From Bhargavaea cecembensis DSE10 (GTDB lineage: Bacteria > Bacillota > Bacilli > Bacillales_A > Planococcaceae): a stretch of DNA of 43,910 bases. A model generated the notes under the pieces. The model ran no database searches and was not told where the DNA came from. It saw nothing but the letters and a program-made list of their open reading frames with translations. The translations under genes and the position numbers were made by a program. Of the stretch, positions 15,189 through 22,012 are shown piece after piece (position 1 is the stretch's first letter; each line of letters starts with the position of its first letter). The stretch lies in NCBI RefSeq assembly GCF_000348905.1, contig NZ_AOFT01000021.1, positions 1 through 43,910 of the forward strand, read 5' to 3'.

Positions 15189-15235
15189 TTAGAATCCCCC
15201 CGGTTTCAGTTATGGATTTTCTGGCTTGAACACAT

Positions 15236-15241
15236 TATAAT
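15236..15241 (+). promoter_or_regulatory. -10 box of the Nfu-type gene
   Basis: A perfect TATAAT lies 27 nt before the GTG start. The matching -35 (TGGATT, 15213-15218) is weak. Confidence 0.45.
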
Positions 15242-15268
15242 GAAATCAGTGAAAGGAGTCGAATCGAA

Positions 15269-15505
15269 GTGACAGAAACAGCGATGATGGATGGTGTACA
15301 AGAAGTCCTGGATAAACTGCGTCCGTTCCTTCTCCGCGATGGCGGCGACTGCGAACTCGTTGATGTCGAGGACGGCATCGTGAAACTCCGCCTGCTTGGC
15401 GCTTGCGGAACCTGCCCAAGTTCGACAATCACGCTCAAAGCCGGCATCGAGCGTGCGCTCATCGAAGAAGTGCCGGGCGTTGTCGAAGTCGAACAAGTCT
15501 TTTGA
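15269..15505 (+). CDS. yutI: Nfu-type Fe-S scaffold/carrier (YutI, NifU C-terminal domain)
   Basis: This 78-residue single-domain NifU-like protein carries the GACGTCPSS motif whose CXXC binds a [4Fe-4S] cluster at a dimer interface. The [17 protein letters not shown] segment is diagnostic. Such Nfu proteins pass clusters to targets such as aconitase and lipoyl synthase in related bacteria, and lipA is in this same window. The start is GTG at 15269 with AAAGGAG about 10 nt upstream; an ATG at 15284 is the alternative. A terminator follows closely. Confidence 0.93.
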   Translation: MTETAMMDGVQEVLDKLRPFLLRDGGDCELVDVEDGIVKLRLLGACGTCPSSTITLKAGIERALIEEVPGVVEVEQVF

Positions 15506-15511
15506 TCTTAC

Positions 15512-15534
15512 GGATCCGCCACGGCGGATCCTTT
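15512..15534 (+). terminator. Terminator after yutI
   Basis: A perfect 9-bp stem (GGATCCGCC/GGCGGATCC) with a 2-nt apparent loop and TTTT tail directly follows the gene. Confidence 0.75.
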
Positions 15535-15554
15535 TCAATAATCGGACCGCCCAT

Positions 15555-15583
15555 TTGAACCGGCGGGCAACAAAGGGTAAGAT
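15555..15583 (+). promoter_or_regulatory. Promoter of the A-type Fe-S carrier gene
   Basis: TTGAAC (15555-15560) and TAAGAT (15578-15583) are spaced by 17 nt just ahead of the ribosome-binding site. Confidence 0.55.
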
Positions 15584-15605
15584 GGAAGAAAAGGAGTGAG
15601 GAAAA

Positions 15606-15968
15606 ATGACACAAGTGGTGGAACTGACGGAAGCTGCGGCCTATCAGGTGAAGGAAATGATGGTCAACAACGAAGAGGAAGGTTCTTTCCTTCGTGTCGG
15701 GGTCAACGGCGGCGGATGCAGCGGACTGACCTACGGCCTCAACTTCACGAGAGAGCGCAATGAGGAAGATGAATACCTCGAGCTGCACGGTATCCCGATT
15801 GTTGTTGCCAAAGAGGATGCAGGCATCCTGAACGGCACAAAGATCGATTACAAGCAGTCCCTCATGGGCGGCGGCTTCACGATCACCAACCCGAATGCCA
15901 TTGCATCATGCGGTTGCGGTACATCTTTCAGGACGGCCAAAAAAGAGGGCACACCAGAGAAATGCTGA
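15606..15968 (+). CDS. yutM: A-type Fe-S carrier protein (HesB/IscA family, YutM/ErpA-like)
   Basis: This 120-residue protein belongs to the HesB/IscA family. The three conserved cysteines are present: one in NGGGCSGL and two in ASCGCGTSFR near the C-terminus, which bind an Fe-S cluster or iron. A-type carriers deliver clusters to [4Fe-4S] enzymes. It lies directly after the Nfu-type gene but has its own promoter and terminator, so the two are separate transcripts. The ATG follows AAGGAGTGAGGAAAA. Confidence 0.93.
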   Translation: MTQVVELTEAAAYQVKEMMVNNEEEGSFLRVGVNGGGCSGLTYGLNFTRERNEEDEYLELHGIPIVVAKEDAGILNGTKIDYKQSLMGGGFTITNPNAIASCGCGTSFRTAKKEGTPEKC

Positions 15969-15970
15969 GT

Positions 15971-15996
15971 AAAAGACCGGATTTCCGGTCTTTTTT
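15971..15996 (+). terminator. Terminator after the A-type carrier gene
   Basis: AAAAGACCGG pairs perfectly with CCGGTCTTTT over a 4-nt loop, with a six-T tail. Confidence 0.9.
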
Positions 15997-16012
15997 ATTT
16001 GCCAACCTCCTC

Positions 16013-16041
16013 TTGAATTACGACATATAAAGGACTAAACT
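16013..16041 (+). promoter_or_regulatory. Promoter of the NADH dehydrogenase gene
   Basis: TTGAAT (16013-16018) and TAAACT (16036-16041) are spaced by 17 nt. The leader (about 95 nt) starts with a dyad, listed separately. Confidence 0.6.
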
Positions 16042-16058
16042 AAGTGTTGAGGGATTTT

Positions 16059-16083
16059 GTCATTTACGGCACAATGCCGTGAC
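16059..16083 (+). promoter_or_regulatory. Dyad in the 5' leader of the NADH dehydrogenase gene
   Basis: GTC(A)...ACGGCA and TGCCGT...GAC form a nested inverted repeat with a 3-nt loop about 10 nt after the likely transcript start. It could be a 5' RNA hairpin or a protein-binding site. It does not match the Rex consensus that I know. Confidence 0.4.
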
Positions 16084-16144
16084 AATCAAGGCATTGGGCC
16101 TTCCTACTTATAGACATATTTCATCAAAGGTGGTTGGGATTGAA

Positions 16145-17362
16145 GTGAAGAGACCTACAGTTCTGGTGCTCGGAGGCGGATACGGCGGACTTTCAACCGT
16201 TGTTAACCTCCAGAAGAAAATCGGCACCGACGACATGGACATCGTCCTCGTGAACAAAAATGATTACCACTACGAATCGACCTGGCTTCACGAAGCCGCG
16301 GCCGGTACGCTTAAGCCCGAAGATGTTCGCTACGACATCAAACGTGTCATCAACGAAAACAAGGTGAAGTTCGTGAAGGCAACGGTCGAGTCGATCGATG
16401 TCGACAACAAGAAAGTCGGTACAGATGCAGGCGAACTTACTTACGACTACCTTGTGATCGGACTTGGCTTCGAAGGCGAAACTTTCGGAATTGAAGGGCT
16501 GGACAAGTATGCACTCAGCATCGCAGACGTGAATGCTGCGCGCCAGATCCGCGAACATATCGAGTACCAATTTGCGACTTGGTCGCTTGAACAGGAAAAA
16601 GATGATTCCCGCCTGACGATCGTCGTCGGCGGTGCGGGCTTCACGGGTATCGAGTTCCTCGGCGAACTTGGAAACCGCGTGCCGGAGCTTTGCGAGGAGT
16701 TTGATGTGCCGCGTGAAAAGGTCCGCGTCATCTGCGTGGAAGCCGCGCCAATGGTCCTGCCGGGCTTTGATCCGAAGCTTGTCGACTATGCGACATCCTA
16801 TCTGAAATCCAAGGGAATCGAATTCTCCATCGGCACGCCTGTCGTGGAAGCGACTCCTGAAGGCGTCAAGATCAAGACCGGTGAAGAGAAGTTCGAATTC
16901 ATCAAAGCCGGCACAGTTGTCTGGGCTGCCGGTGTCCGGGGCAACCGCCTGATCGAAGAAACATCGATCGAAAGCAAACGTGCCCGCGTGGCCGTGCGGG
17001 AAGACATGCGCGCGCCGGGTTACGACGATGTCTTCATCGTCGGAGACTGCGCCTTCCTAATGAATGAGGAAGCAGGCCGTCCTTACCCGCCGACAGCACA
17101 GATCGCCATGCAGCAGGGTGTTCAAGTTGCAGAGAACATCATCAGCCTTGCCAAAGGCGGAAGTACGAAGAAATTCGTTCCGGACCTGAAAGGCACCGTC
17201 TGCTCGCTAGGTGATGACGATGCAATCGGTAATGTATTTGACGGCAAGCTGGTCACAGGCAAAAAAGCGAGCTTCCTGAAGAAGATGATCGACAACCGTG
17301 CGCTCTATATGATCGGCGGACCGTCGCTCGTCATCAAAAAAGGCAAATTCGACGTTCTTTAA
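16145..17362 (+). CDS. Type II NADH:quinone oxidoreductase (NDH-2, YumB-like)
   Basis: This 405-residue flavoprotein oxidises NADH and reduces quinone without pumping ions. The FAD loop [15 protein letters not shown] is at the N-terminus, the NADH loop [17 protein letters not shown] is at about residue 160, and VFIVGDCAF contacts [21 protein letters not shown] carries the conserved quinone-site AQ pair of NDH-2. The frame is open upstream to 16079, but the GTG at 16145 has AAAGGTGG 11 nt before it and gives the standard N-terminus ([15 protein letters not shown]). It is probably the main respiratory NADH dehydrogenase, with YutJ a paralogue 2 kb upstream. Regulation may involve the leader dyad at 16059-16083. 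Confidence 0.93.
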   Translation: MKRPTVLVLGGGYGGLSTVVNLQKKIGTDDMDIVLVNKNDYHYESTWLHEAAAGTLKPEDVRYDIKRVINENKVKFVKATVESIDVDNKKVGTDAGELTYDYLVIGLGFEGETFGIEGLDKYALSIADVNAARQIREHIEYQFATWSLEQEKDDSRLTIVVGGAGFTGIEFLGELGNRVPELCEEFDVPREKVRVICVEAAPMVLPGFDPKLVDYATSYLKSKGIEFSIGTPVVEATPEGVKIKTGEEKFEFIKAGTVVWAAGVRGNRLIEETSIESKRARVAVREDMRAPGYDDVFIVGDCAFLMNEEAGRPYPPTAQIAMQQGVQVAENIISLAKGGSTKKFVPDLKGTVCSLGDDDAIGNVFDGKLVTGKKASFLKKMIDNRALYMIGGPSLVIKKGKFDVL

Positions 17363-17426
17363 TGGATGTCCGGGCGGTGCAGTCCTTTCCATGGGCAGGC
17401 CGCCCGATTTGTTGTGTAAAGGAAAC

Positions 17427-17479
17427 CTCCCCGATTCGGCTCCGGCATGTTCACGGAACCGGTTCGGGGAGATTTTTTT
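17427..17479 (+). terminator. Terminator after the NADH dehydrogenase gene
   Basis: A long stem (CTCCCCGA with TCGGGGAG, plus inner CCGG pairing) is followed by seven T. A second GC-rich inverted repeat (GGGCGG/CCGCCC) precedes it. Confidence 0.85.
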
Positions 17480-17525
17480 AAACTGACCATCCCAGTACGC
17501 GGCCGGGATGACGGGAGGAGAAGGT

Positions 17526-18041
17526 ATGGGGAAAGAACGGGGGAAAGTGTGGCTTGGTGCAGCAGGCATCGTCATGAATGGAAACGGAGAATGGCTGGTC
17601 GTGAAAAAGACGTACGGCGGCCTAAAAGGCAAATGGTCGTTTCCGGCAGGGTTCGTGGAGCCGGGAGAACGGGCGGATGAAGCGGCAATCCGCGAGGTGG
17701 CCGAAGAAACCGGTATCCGGACCGAGCTTTCCGGAATGGCAGGATTCAGGACTGGCGTGCTGAAAGGGGAAATCAGCGATAACATGGCCCTGTTTCTTCT
17801 CCGGCCGCTTTCGGATTCACAGCCGGTGATTCCACAGGAGCGGGAAATCGCCGAAGCCAGATGGATGACGCCGCATGAACTTTCGGACTCCCCGGATTCA
17901 TCGCTTCTGATCCATGAGATAGCAGGCGAAGCCGTTGACGGTGGCCTTCCGGAAGTACGCGGAGCCTGGCCGGGAGACATATTCGGATACACCAGCTACA
18001 AGTTCTTTTTCCGCAAAGGCGGCGCCGGCCCTGATTTCTGA
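17526..18041 (+). CDS. Nudix hydrolase
   Basis: This 171-residue protein has a full Nudix box, GFVEPGERADEAAIREVAEETGI, described here in parts: Gly at its start, the REVAEETGI segment with the metal-binding glutamates, and correct spacing between them. Nudix enzymes cleave nucleoside diphosphates linked to another group (NDP-sugars, NADH, dinucleotides or damaged nucleotides); the substrate is not evident. The ATG at 17526 is chosen because GGGAGGAGAAGG lies directly upstream. It sits alone between two transcription units. A strong inverted repeat (18052-18086) follows its stop but lacks a T tail. Confidence 0.9.
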   Translation: MGKERGKVWLGAAGIVMNGNGEWLVVKKTYGGLKGKWSFPAGFVEPGERADEAAIREVAEETGIRTELSGMAGFRTGVLKGEISDNMALFLLRPLSDSQPVIPQEREIAEARWMTPHELSDSPDSSLLIHEIAGEAVDGGLPEVRGAWPGDIFGYTSYKFFFRKGGAGPDF

Positions 18042-18051
18042 CAGATTGGTG

Positions 18052-18086
18052 AACGGGGACCGGCTTGTTGAAAGCGGGTCCCCGTT
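18052..18086 (+). repeat. Inverted repeat spanning the yuiB -35 box
   Basis: AACGGGGACC (18052-18061) and GGTCCCCGTT (18077-18086) are perfect complements separated by 15 nt. The loop contains the TTGAAA -35 hexamer of the next promoter. No T-run follows, so a classical terminator is unlikely; an operator or a terminator of weak type are both possible. Confidence 0.6.
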
Positions 18087-18096
18087 CCGGTAAACT
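18068..18096 (+). promoter_or_regulatory. Promoter of yuiB
   Basis: TTGAAA (18068-18073) and TAAACT (18091-18096) are spaced by 17 nt, about 28 nt before the TTG start. Confidence 0.65.
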
Positions 18097-18123
18097 GATG
18101 AAAGGAAATCGGAGGTTAGCGAA

Positions 18124-18453
18124 TTGGACGGTTCATTATCCATTGTAGAAGTTTTGCTGTCGTTCCTGTTGTTCATGGTCATGTTCTTCGGGATCGGCTT
18201 CCTTCTGAATATGCTGCTGCGCATGACATGGCTCATGGCGATCGTCTACCCGATTGTGGTCATCCTGATTGTGGATGAAGTGCGGGTGATGGATTATATC
18301 ACCAGCCCGGGCATGGCTTTCAGCAGCCTCGGAGACAAACTCGTCTCCCTTCATGCAGCAGATATCGTCATCCTGATCGGCGGCTTTGTCGGCGCCATTA
18401 TCGCAGGCATCGTCATGATCATTCTCCGGAGAATGGGCTACAGGATGTTCTGA
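18124..18453 (+). CDS. yuiB: YuiB-like small membrane protein
   Basis: This 109-residue protein has three hydrophobic segments (about residues 8-28, 34-50 and 80-100) and a short charged C-terminus, with GIGFLLNMLLRMTWLMAI as the best-conserved stretch. It resembles YuiB of Bacillus, whose gene also lies near yuiD and pepA; no function is known. The start is TTG at 18124 with GGAGG 8 nt upstream. A terminator shared with the convergent yuiD follows. Confidence 0.8.
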   Translation: MDGSLSIVEVLLSFLLFMVMFFGIGFLLNMLLRMTWLMAIVYPIVVILIVDEVRVMDYITSPGMAFSSLGDKLVSLHAADIVILIGGFVGAIIAGIVMIILRRMGYRMF

Positions 18454-18461
18454 GAACCTAT

Positions 18462-18495
18462 AAAAAGCGTTCCGCCTTCATGCGGGACGCTTTTT
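18462..18495 (+). terminator. Bidirectional terminator between yuiB and yuiD
   Basis: AAAAAGCGTTCCGC pairs with GCGGGACGCTTTTT (one mismatch-like G-T position) over a 6-nt loop. It lies between convergent genes and has T tracts both ways. Confidence 0.88.
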
Positions 18496-18509
18496 GTTAT
18501 ATCGGACGG

Positions 18510-18995
18510 TCAAAGAAGGAAGGCATACAGAATGACGGACAGGACAATGCCTGTCAAGGCGCCGGCATACACTTCACTCGGTTTGTGGCCGAGGAGGGTT
18601 TTCAGCTCCTCGATCTTCTGCTGCTCGTCCTTCTGAGGCCATTCCCTGGTCGTCTGGATGAAATTCCGGAAATCTGTGCGCATCTGGTTGATGACGACTG
18701 CCTGCTGCCCGGCCTGAAAGCGGACGCCCGATGCATCGAACATGACGATGATCGCAAAAACTGCGGATACCGCAAAGATGGTTGAATCAAGTCCGTGCTC
18801 GAAACCGATGGCGGTCGTCAGAGAGGAGACCGCTGCAGAATGGGAGCTTGGCATGCCGCCTGTGGAAGTGAACAGCCTCCAATCCACTTTCCGGGTAGCC
18901 AGGTAATGGATCGGAATCTTGACGAACTGGGCAAAGAAAATGCTGAACACCGCCACCCATAGTGGAGCGTTTTGAAATAGGGCCAATGGTGGCAC
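18510..18995 (-). CDS. yuiD: Divergent PAP2-family membrane protein YuiD (DUF212)
   Basis: This 161-residue membrane protein matches YuiD/DUF212. The motif TSTGGMPSSHSAAVSSL carries the PSSH of acid phosphatase/PAP2 enzymes, and MFDASGVRFQAGQQA is the other conserved block. About four hydrophobic segments are visible. A lipid-phosphate phosphatase role is suggested by the fold but has not been shown for the family. The frame opens at a GTG (18995), but AAAGG is only about 2 nt from it; a TTG at 18986 with 11-nt spacing may be the real start. Confidence 0.88.
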   Translation of the reverse strand: MPPLALFQNAPLWVAVFSIFFAQFVKIPIHYLATRKVDWRLFTSTGGMPSSHSAAVSSLTTAIGFEHGLDSTIFAVSAVFAIIVMFDASGVRFQAGQQAVVINQMRTDFRNFIQTTREWPQKDEQQKIEELKTLLGHKPSEVYAGALTGIVLSVILYAFLL

Positions 18996-19046
18996 AACCT
19001 TTCAGGCAGAAGATATAAAAAATTATAACATACCGCGGGGGGCTGG

Positions 19047-19076
19047 CTGACCCGAAGTCGGACATTCCGGTATAAT
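19047..19076 (+). promoter_or_regulatory. Promoter of pepA
   Basis: CTGACC (19047-19052) and a perfect TATAAT (19071-19076) are spaced by 18 nt. Confidence 0.6.
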
Positions 19077-19105
19077 GAGGACGAAAGCTGGATGGAGGGA
19101 TAAAG

Positions 19106-20614
19106 ATGGAAGTCAACGTACAGAAAAACAGCCTGGAGGGCATCACCACGGATGTCCTGATTGTAGGCGTTCCGAAACACCCTGAGCATGTGGAAGGCTG
19201 GGACCGGCTGGACGCCCTGTTCGGAGAAGCGCTTACCGGATGGGTGCGCTCAGGCGATGTCGCATCCGGCCGCTTTGAATACACCCGTGTGCCGGCTATG
19301 CCGAATGCGGGATTCAGCCGAGTCCTGTTCACAGGACTCGGTAATGACAAGACCCTCGATGCGGATGACCTGAGGAAAGTATTTGCCGGCGCCGGCAAAG
19401 AGCTACGCAAGATGAAAGCTGAATCTGCATCCGTCTGGACGGCATCGTTCACCTCCGGGGACTTTGAGGATGCGGATATTGCTTTTGCAGCGGCTGAGGG
19501 TCTAGGGCTTGGCACTTATGCGTTCGAAGATTATAAAACCGGCTCCAATGAAAAGCAGGTGGAACTGCGCGAGGTCACGCTTCTTTCGGATGCGGGGGCA
19601 GACGTGATCAGGCCTGCATTTGGCGTGGGACGGGTTTATGCAGATGCCGTCAACGAGGCCAGGGATCTCGTAAACACGCCGGGCAACATTCTGACGGCGA
19701 CCGCAATGGCCGATTATGCAGCACGCCTGGCAGAGCAGTATGGGTTCGTTATCGAAGTACTCGGCCGAGCAGAGATGGAAGAGCTCGGCATGGGTGCCAT
19801 CCTCGCGGTCAACCAGGGCTCGGCAGAGGAACCGCGCCTGATCGTTCTCAAGTATGAAGGAACCGATAAGTGGGAAGACGTGGTAGGCCTTGTCGGCAAG
19901 GGGATTACATTTGATACAGGCGGCTACTCACTCAAGACAAAGACAGGCATCGTCGGCATGAAAGGCGATATGGGAGGTGCTGCGGCAGTGCTCGGCGCCA
20001 TGCGGATCATCGGTGAACTTCGTCCGAAAAAGAATGTGGTCGCCGTCATCGCTTCGACGGACAATATGATTTCGGGCACCGCATTCAAGCCGGATGACGT
20101 CATCACCTCCCTCAGCGGCAAAACGATCGAAGTGCTGAACACGGATGCCGAGGGACGCCTTGTCCTGGCCGATGCAGTCACGTATGCCAAGCAGTCGGGG
20201 GCAGATTACCTTGTGGATGTCGCGACGCTCACAGGAGGCGTCATCACCGCTCTCGGCTACGACAAAACAGGCGCCCTCACCAATAACGAGGGATTCTTTG
20301 AAACATTCCTGGAAGCCGCTTCCGAAACCGGGGAGTTCGTCTGGAGGCTCCCGCTTACGGAGAGTGACAGAAAACGGATCCGCAAGAGCGATGTGGCGGA
20401 TCTCAACAATTCGCCGGGAAGCGACGGCCATATGATTTTCGGGGGCGGATTTGTCGGCGAATTCGCAGAGGACACCCCGTGGATCCACTTGGATATCGCG
20501 GGAACATCCGGTGCTTCGTCCGCACACGACCTCGGGCCAAAAGGCGGCACGGGCGTCATGGTGCGTACCCTTGCCGCACTTGTCGATCTGATGGCGGAAG
20601 AAGCAGGGGAATAA
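19106..20614 (+). CDS. pepA: Leucyl aminopeptidase PepA (M17 family)
   Basis: This 502-residue cytosolic metallopeptidase removes N-terminal residues from peptides. The M17 signature NTDAEGRLVLADAV is intact, and the metal-binding Lys and Asp appear in LVGKGITFDTGGYSLK and STDNMISGTAFKPDD. The N-terminal third (to about residue 165) is the variable macrodomain-like part, followed by the catalytic domain that starts near ARDLVNTPGN. The ATG follows GGATGGAGGGATAAAG. It corresponds to yuiE of B. subtilis and sits in the same neighbourhood with yuiB and yuiD. Confidence 0.95.
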   Translation: MEVNVQKNSLEGITTDVLIVGVPKHPEHVEGWDRLDALFGEALTGWVRSGDVASGRFEYTRVPAMPNAGFSRVLFTGLGNDKTLDADDLRKVFAGAGKELRKMKAESASVWTASFTSGDFEDADIAFAAAEGLGLGTYAFEDYKTGSNEKQVELREVTLLSDAGADVIRPAFGVGRVYADAVNEARDLVNTPGNILTATAMADYAARLAEQYGFVIEVLGRAEMEELGMGAILAVNQGSAEEPRLIVLKYEGTDKWEDVVGLVGKGITFDTGGYSLKTKTGIVGMKGDMGGAAAVLGAMRIIGELRPKKNVVAVIASTDNMISGTAFKPDDVITSLSGKTIEVLNTDAEGRLVLADAVTYAKQSGADYLVDVATLTGGVITALGYDKTGALTNNEGFFETFLEAASETGEFVWRLPLTESDRKRIRKSDVADLNNSPGSDGHMIFGGGFVGEFAEDTPWIHLDIAGTSGASSAHDLGPKGGTGVMVRTLAALVDLMAEEAGE

Positions 20615-20670
20615 CGCCCAGGACCGGCCGGGCTTCCGGCATAGGATAGCGGAGAAAGGGGGGAGGGCAA

Positions 20671-20862
20671 ATGTCTCGCTACCGACGCAATCCCTACCGG
20701 AGAGGAGGAAACGATTTGTTCTTCGGTCCGTTCCTTGGCGGGTTTGCTGGAAGTCTTCTTGGAGATGTCCTATTCTATGGAGGGCGCCGCTATCCGTACT
20801 ATCCTTATCCATATCCGTATTATTATCCGTACGGATACCCGTACCGGCCATATTACTGGTAA
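20671..20862 (+). CDS. Small Tyr/Pro/Gly-rich protein of unknown function
   Basis: I do not assign this 63-residue protein to a family. It has a basic N-terminus (MSRYRRNPYRRGG), a glycine-rich hydrophobic middle (FFGPFLGGFAGSLLGDVLF) and a tail made almost wholly of Tyr and Pro with a few Gly, His-free, ending in YYW. The ATG follows the strong site AAAGGGGGGAGGG, so it is very likely translated. It lies 56 nt after pepA and may be co-transcribed. Similar Tyr-rich mini-proteins occur in spore or envelope layers of Bacillales; that comparison is only suggestive. Confidence 0.7.
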   Translation: MSRYRRNPYRRGGNDLFFGPFLGGFAGSLLGDVLFYGGRRYPYYPYPYPYYYPYGYPYRPYYW

Positions 20863-20870
20863 ACAGACAG

Positions 20871-20912
20871 AAAAAAGCTTCTGCGGAACAAAGTCCGCAG
20901 AAGCTTTTTATT
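20871..20912 (+). terminator. Bidirectional terminator between the Tyr-rich gene and mrpG
   Basis: AAAAAGCTTCTGCGGA pairs perfectly with TCCGCAGAAGCTTTTT over a 6-nt loop. It overlaps the stop of mrpG and serves both convergent units. Confidence 0.92.
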
Positions 20913-21264
20913 TTCCTTCGAAACGCCGGAGGTCCTCTCCGAGCTCGTCCTTTACGGTCAGCTCACTTGGCTTGACGCCTGAGAAATAGGCTGCCCGGCC
21001 CATCATATGTGCCCCTACAGGAGCGGTGATGAACAGGAAGAGGATCCCAAGCAAAATCCGTGGATTAAAGTGATCCTCGATCAGCCAGAAATGGAGGAAG
21101 ACAGAAAGCAGGATGCCGAGCACCCCGACTGTTGAGCTCTTCGAAGCGGCATGCGCGCGTGTATAAGGGTCGGGAAAACGGTTGAGACCGATTGCCGTCA
21201 CCAGTGTAAAAACGACTCCGACCACCAAGGGTACGGCTATCAGAATATTAATCAGAATCTCCAC
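20908..21264 (-). CDS. mrpG: Mrp Na+/H+ antiporter subunit G
   Basis: This 118-residue subunit has three membrane helices and the family block FPDPYTRAHAASKSSTVGVLG. It is the last gene of the seven-gene Mrp operon. The start is GTG at 21264, with GGGGAGG about 9 nt upstream, and it overlaps mrpF by 17 nt. In the Mrp complex subunits E, F and G are small membrane parts needed for assembly and Na+/H+ exchange. Confidence 0.93.
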   Translation of the reverse strand: MEILINILIAVPLVVGVVFTLVTAIGLNRFPDPYTRAHAASKSSTVGVLGILLSVFLHFWLIEDHFNPRILLGILFLFITAPVGAHMMGRAAYFSGVKPSELTVKDELGEDLRRFEGK

Positions 21265-21529
21265 GGTCGAAAACCTCCCCTTTCTCTATAAACTTGGAGA
21301 AGGCGACAGTGCCGAGAAACGACAGGATGGCGAGAAGCAGGATGACTTCCAGATAGAAGTTCGTCCCGACCAGGATCGACAGCAGGCCGACTACAGAGAT
21401 GAGTGTGACCCCCATGGCATCCAGCGCGATGACCCGGTCCGGAGCAGTGGGGCCTTTGATCAGCCGATACAAGAACATCGCCATGGAAATAACGATCAGC
21501 ACAAGAGACGCCCAGAATAGAATCATCAA
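21248..21529 (-). CDS. mrpF: Mrp Na+/H+ antiporter subunit F
   Basis: This 93-residue protein has three hydrophobic helices and the conserved KGPTAPDRVIALDAMGV stretch typical of MrpF. Its start region overlaps the mrpE stop (TGATG). TTG at 21529 has the better distance to GGAGGTGA (about 7 nt); an ATG one codon later is the alternative. The subunit acts inside the membrane-bound Mrp complex. Confidence 0.93.
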   Translation of the reverse strand: MMILFWASLVLIVISMAMFLYRLIKGPTAPDRVIALDAMGVTLISVVGLLSILVGTNFYLEVILLLAILSFLGTVAFSKFIEKGEVFDRGDSD

Positions 21530-22005
21530 GGTCTGCTCACCTCCATAATGGCTTTTTCAAACGAATTCCGGATATCTGTGACGGCTTCCTCGACATCATC
21601 AATGTGAATGGCGTGCACATAAAGCATCTTCTTATCTTCGGATACATTCATGACCACCGTTCCCGGGGTAAGCGTGATCAGTGCAGAGAGCAGTGTGATC
21701 TCCCAATCACTGGTCAGCTTGGTGGGAAATCTGAAAATGGCAGGCTGGATATCCAGCTTCGGCCTGATGACGAGCATGAACACCTGGATGTTCGCGAGCC
21801 AGAGTTCTTTAAGGAACAGCAGGGCCAGTTTGGTAATCGCCCAGATCCTCCGTATATAGAGAGGTCCCGTAAAGAACCTCCGCATCATCACAATCAGCAG
21901 GAGACCGAGCAGCCAGCCGATGATGAAGGTGGATGCTTCGAATGAGTTAAGGATGAACATCCATGTAAACGCCAGGATGAAATTCAGTAAAATTTGAAAG
22001 GCCAT
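21526..22005 (-). CDS. mrpE: Mrp Na+/H+ antiporter subunit E
   Basis: This 159-residue subunit has two N-terminal membrane helices and a cytoplasmic C-terminal domain. LITLTPGTVVMNVSEDKKMLYVHAIH is the family block, seen at about residues 110-136. The ATG follows AGGAG at 10 nt and lies 7 nt after the mrpD stop, so the operon is tightly packed. Confidence 0.93.
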   Translation of the reverse strand: MAFQILLNFILAFTWMFILNSFEASTFIIGWLLGLLLIVMMRRFFTGPLYIRRIWAITKLALLFLKELWLANIQVFMLVIRPKLDIQPAIFRFPTKLTSDWEITLLSALITLTPGTVVMNVSEDKKMLYVHAIHIDDVEEAVTDIRNSFEKAIMEVSRP

Positions 22006-22012
22006 GATCCAT

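Noticed and set aside
16059-16083. A Rex-binding site before the NADH dehydrogenase gene
   Set aside because: The dyad does not contain the TTGTGAA/TTCACAA arms of the Rex consensus.
20797-20862. Apparent tandem DNA repeat in the Tyr/Pro-rich tail
   Set aside because: The repetition comes from alternating Tyr and Pro codons; codons vary and there is no fixed repeat unit or direct-repeat array.
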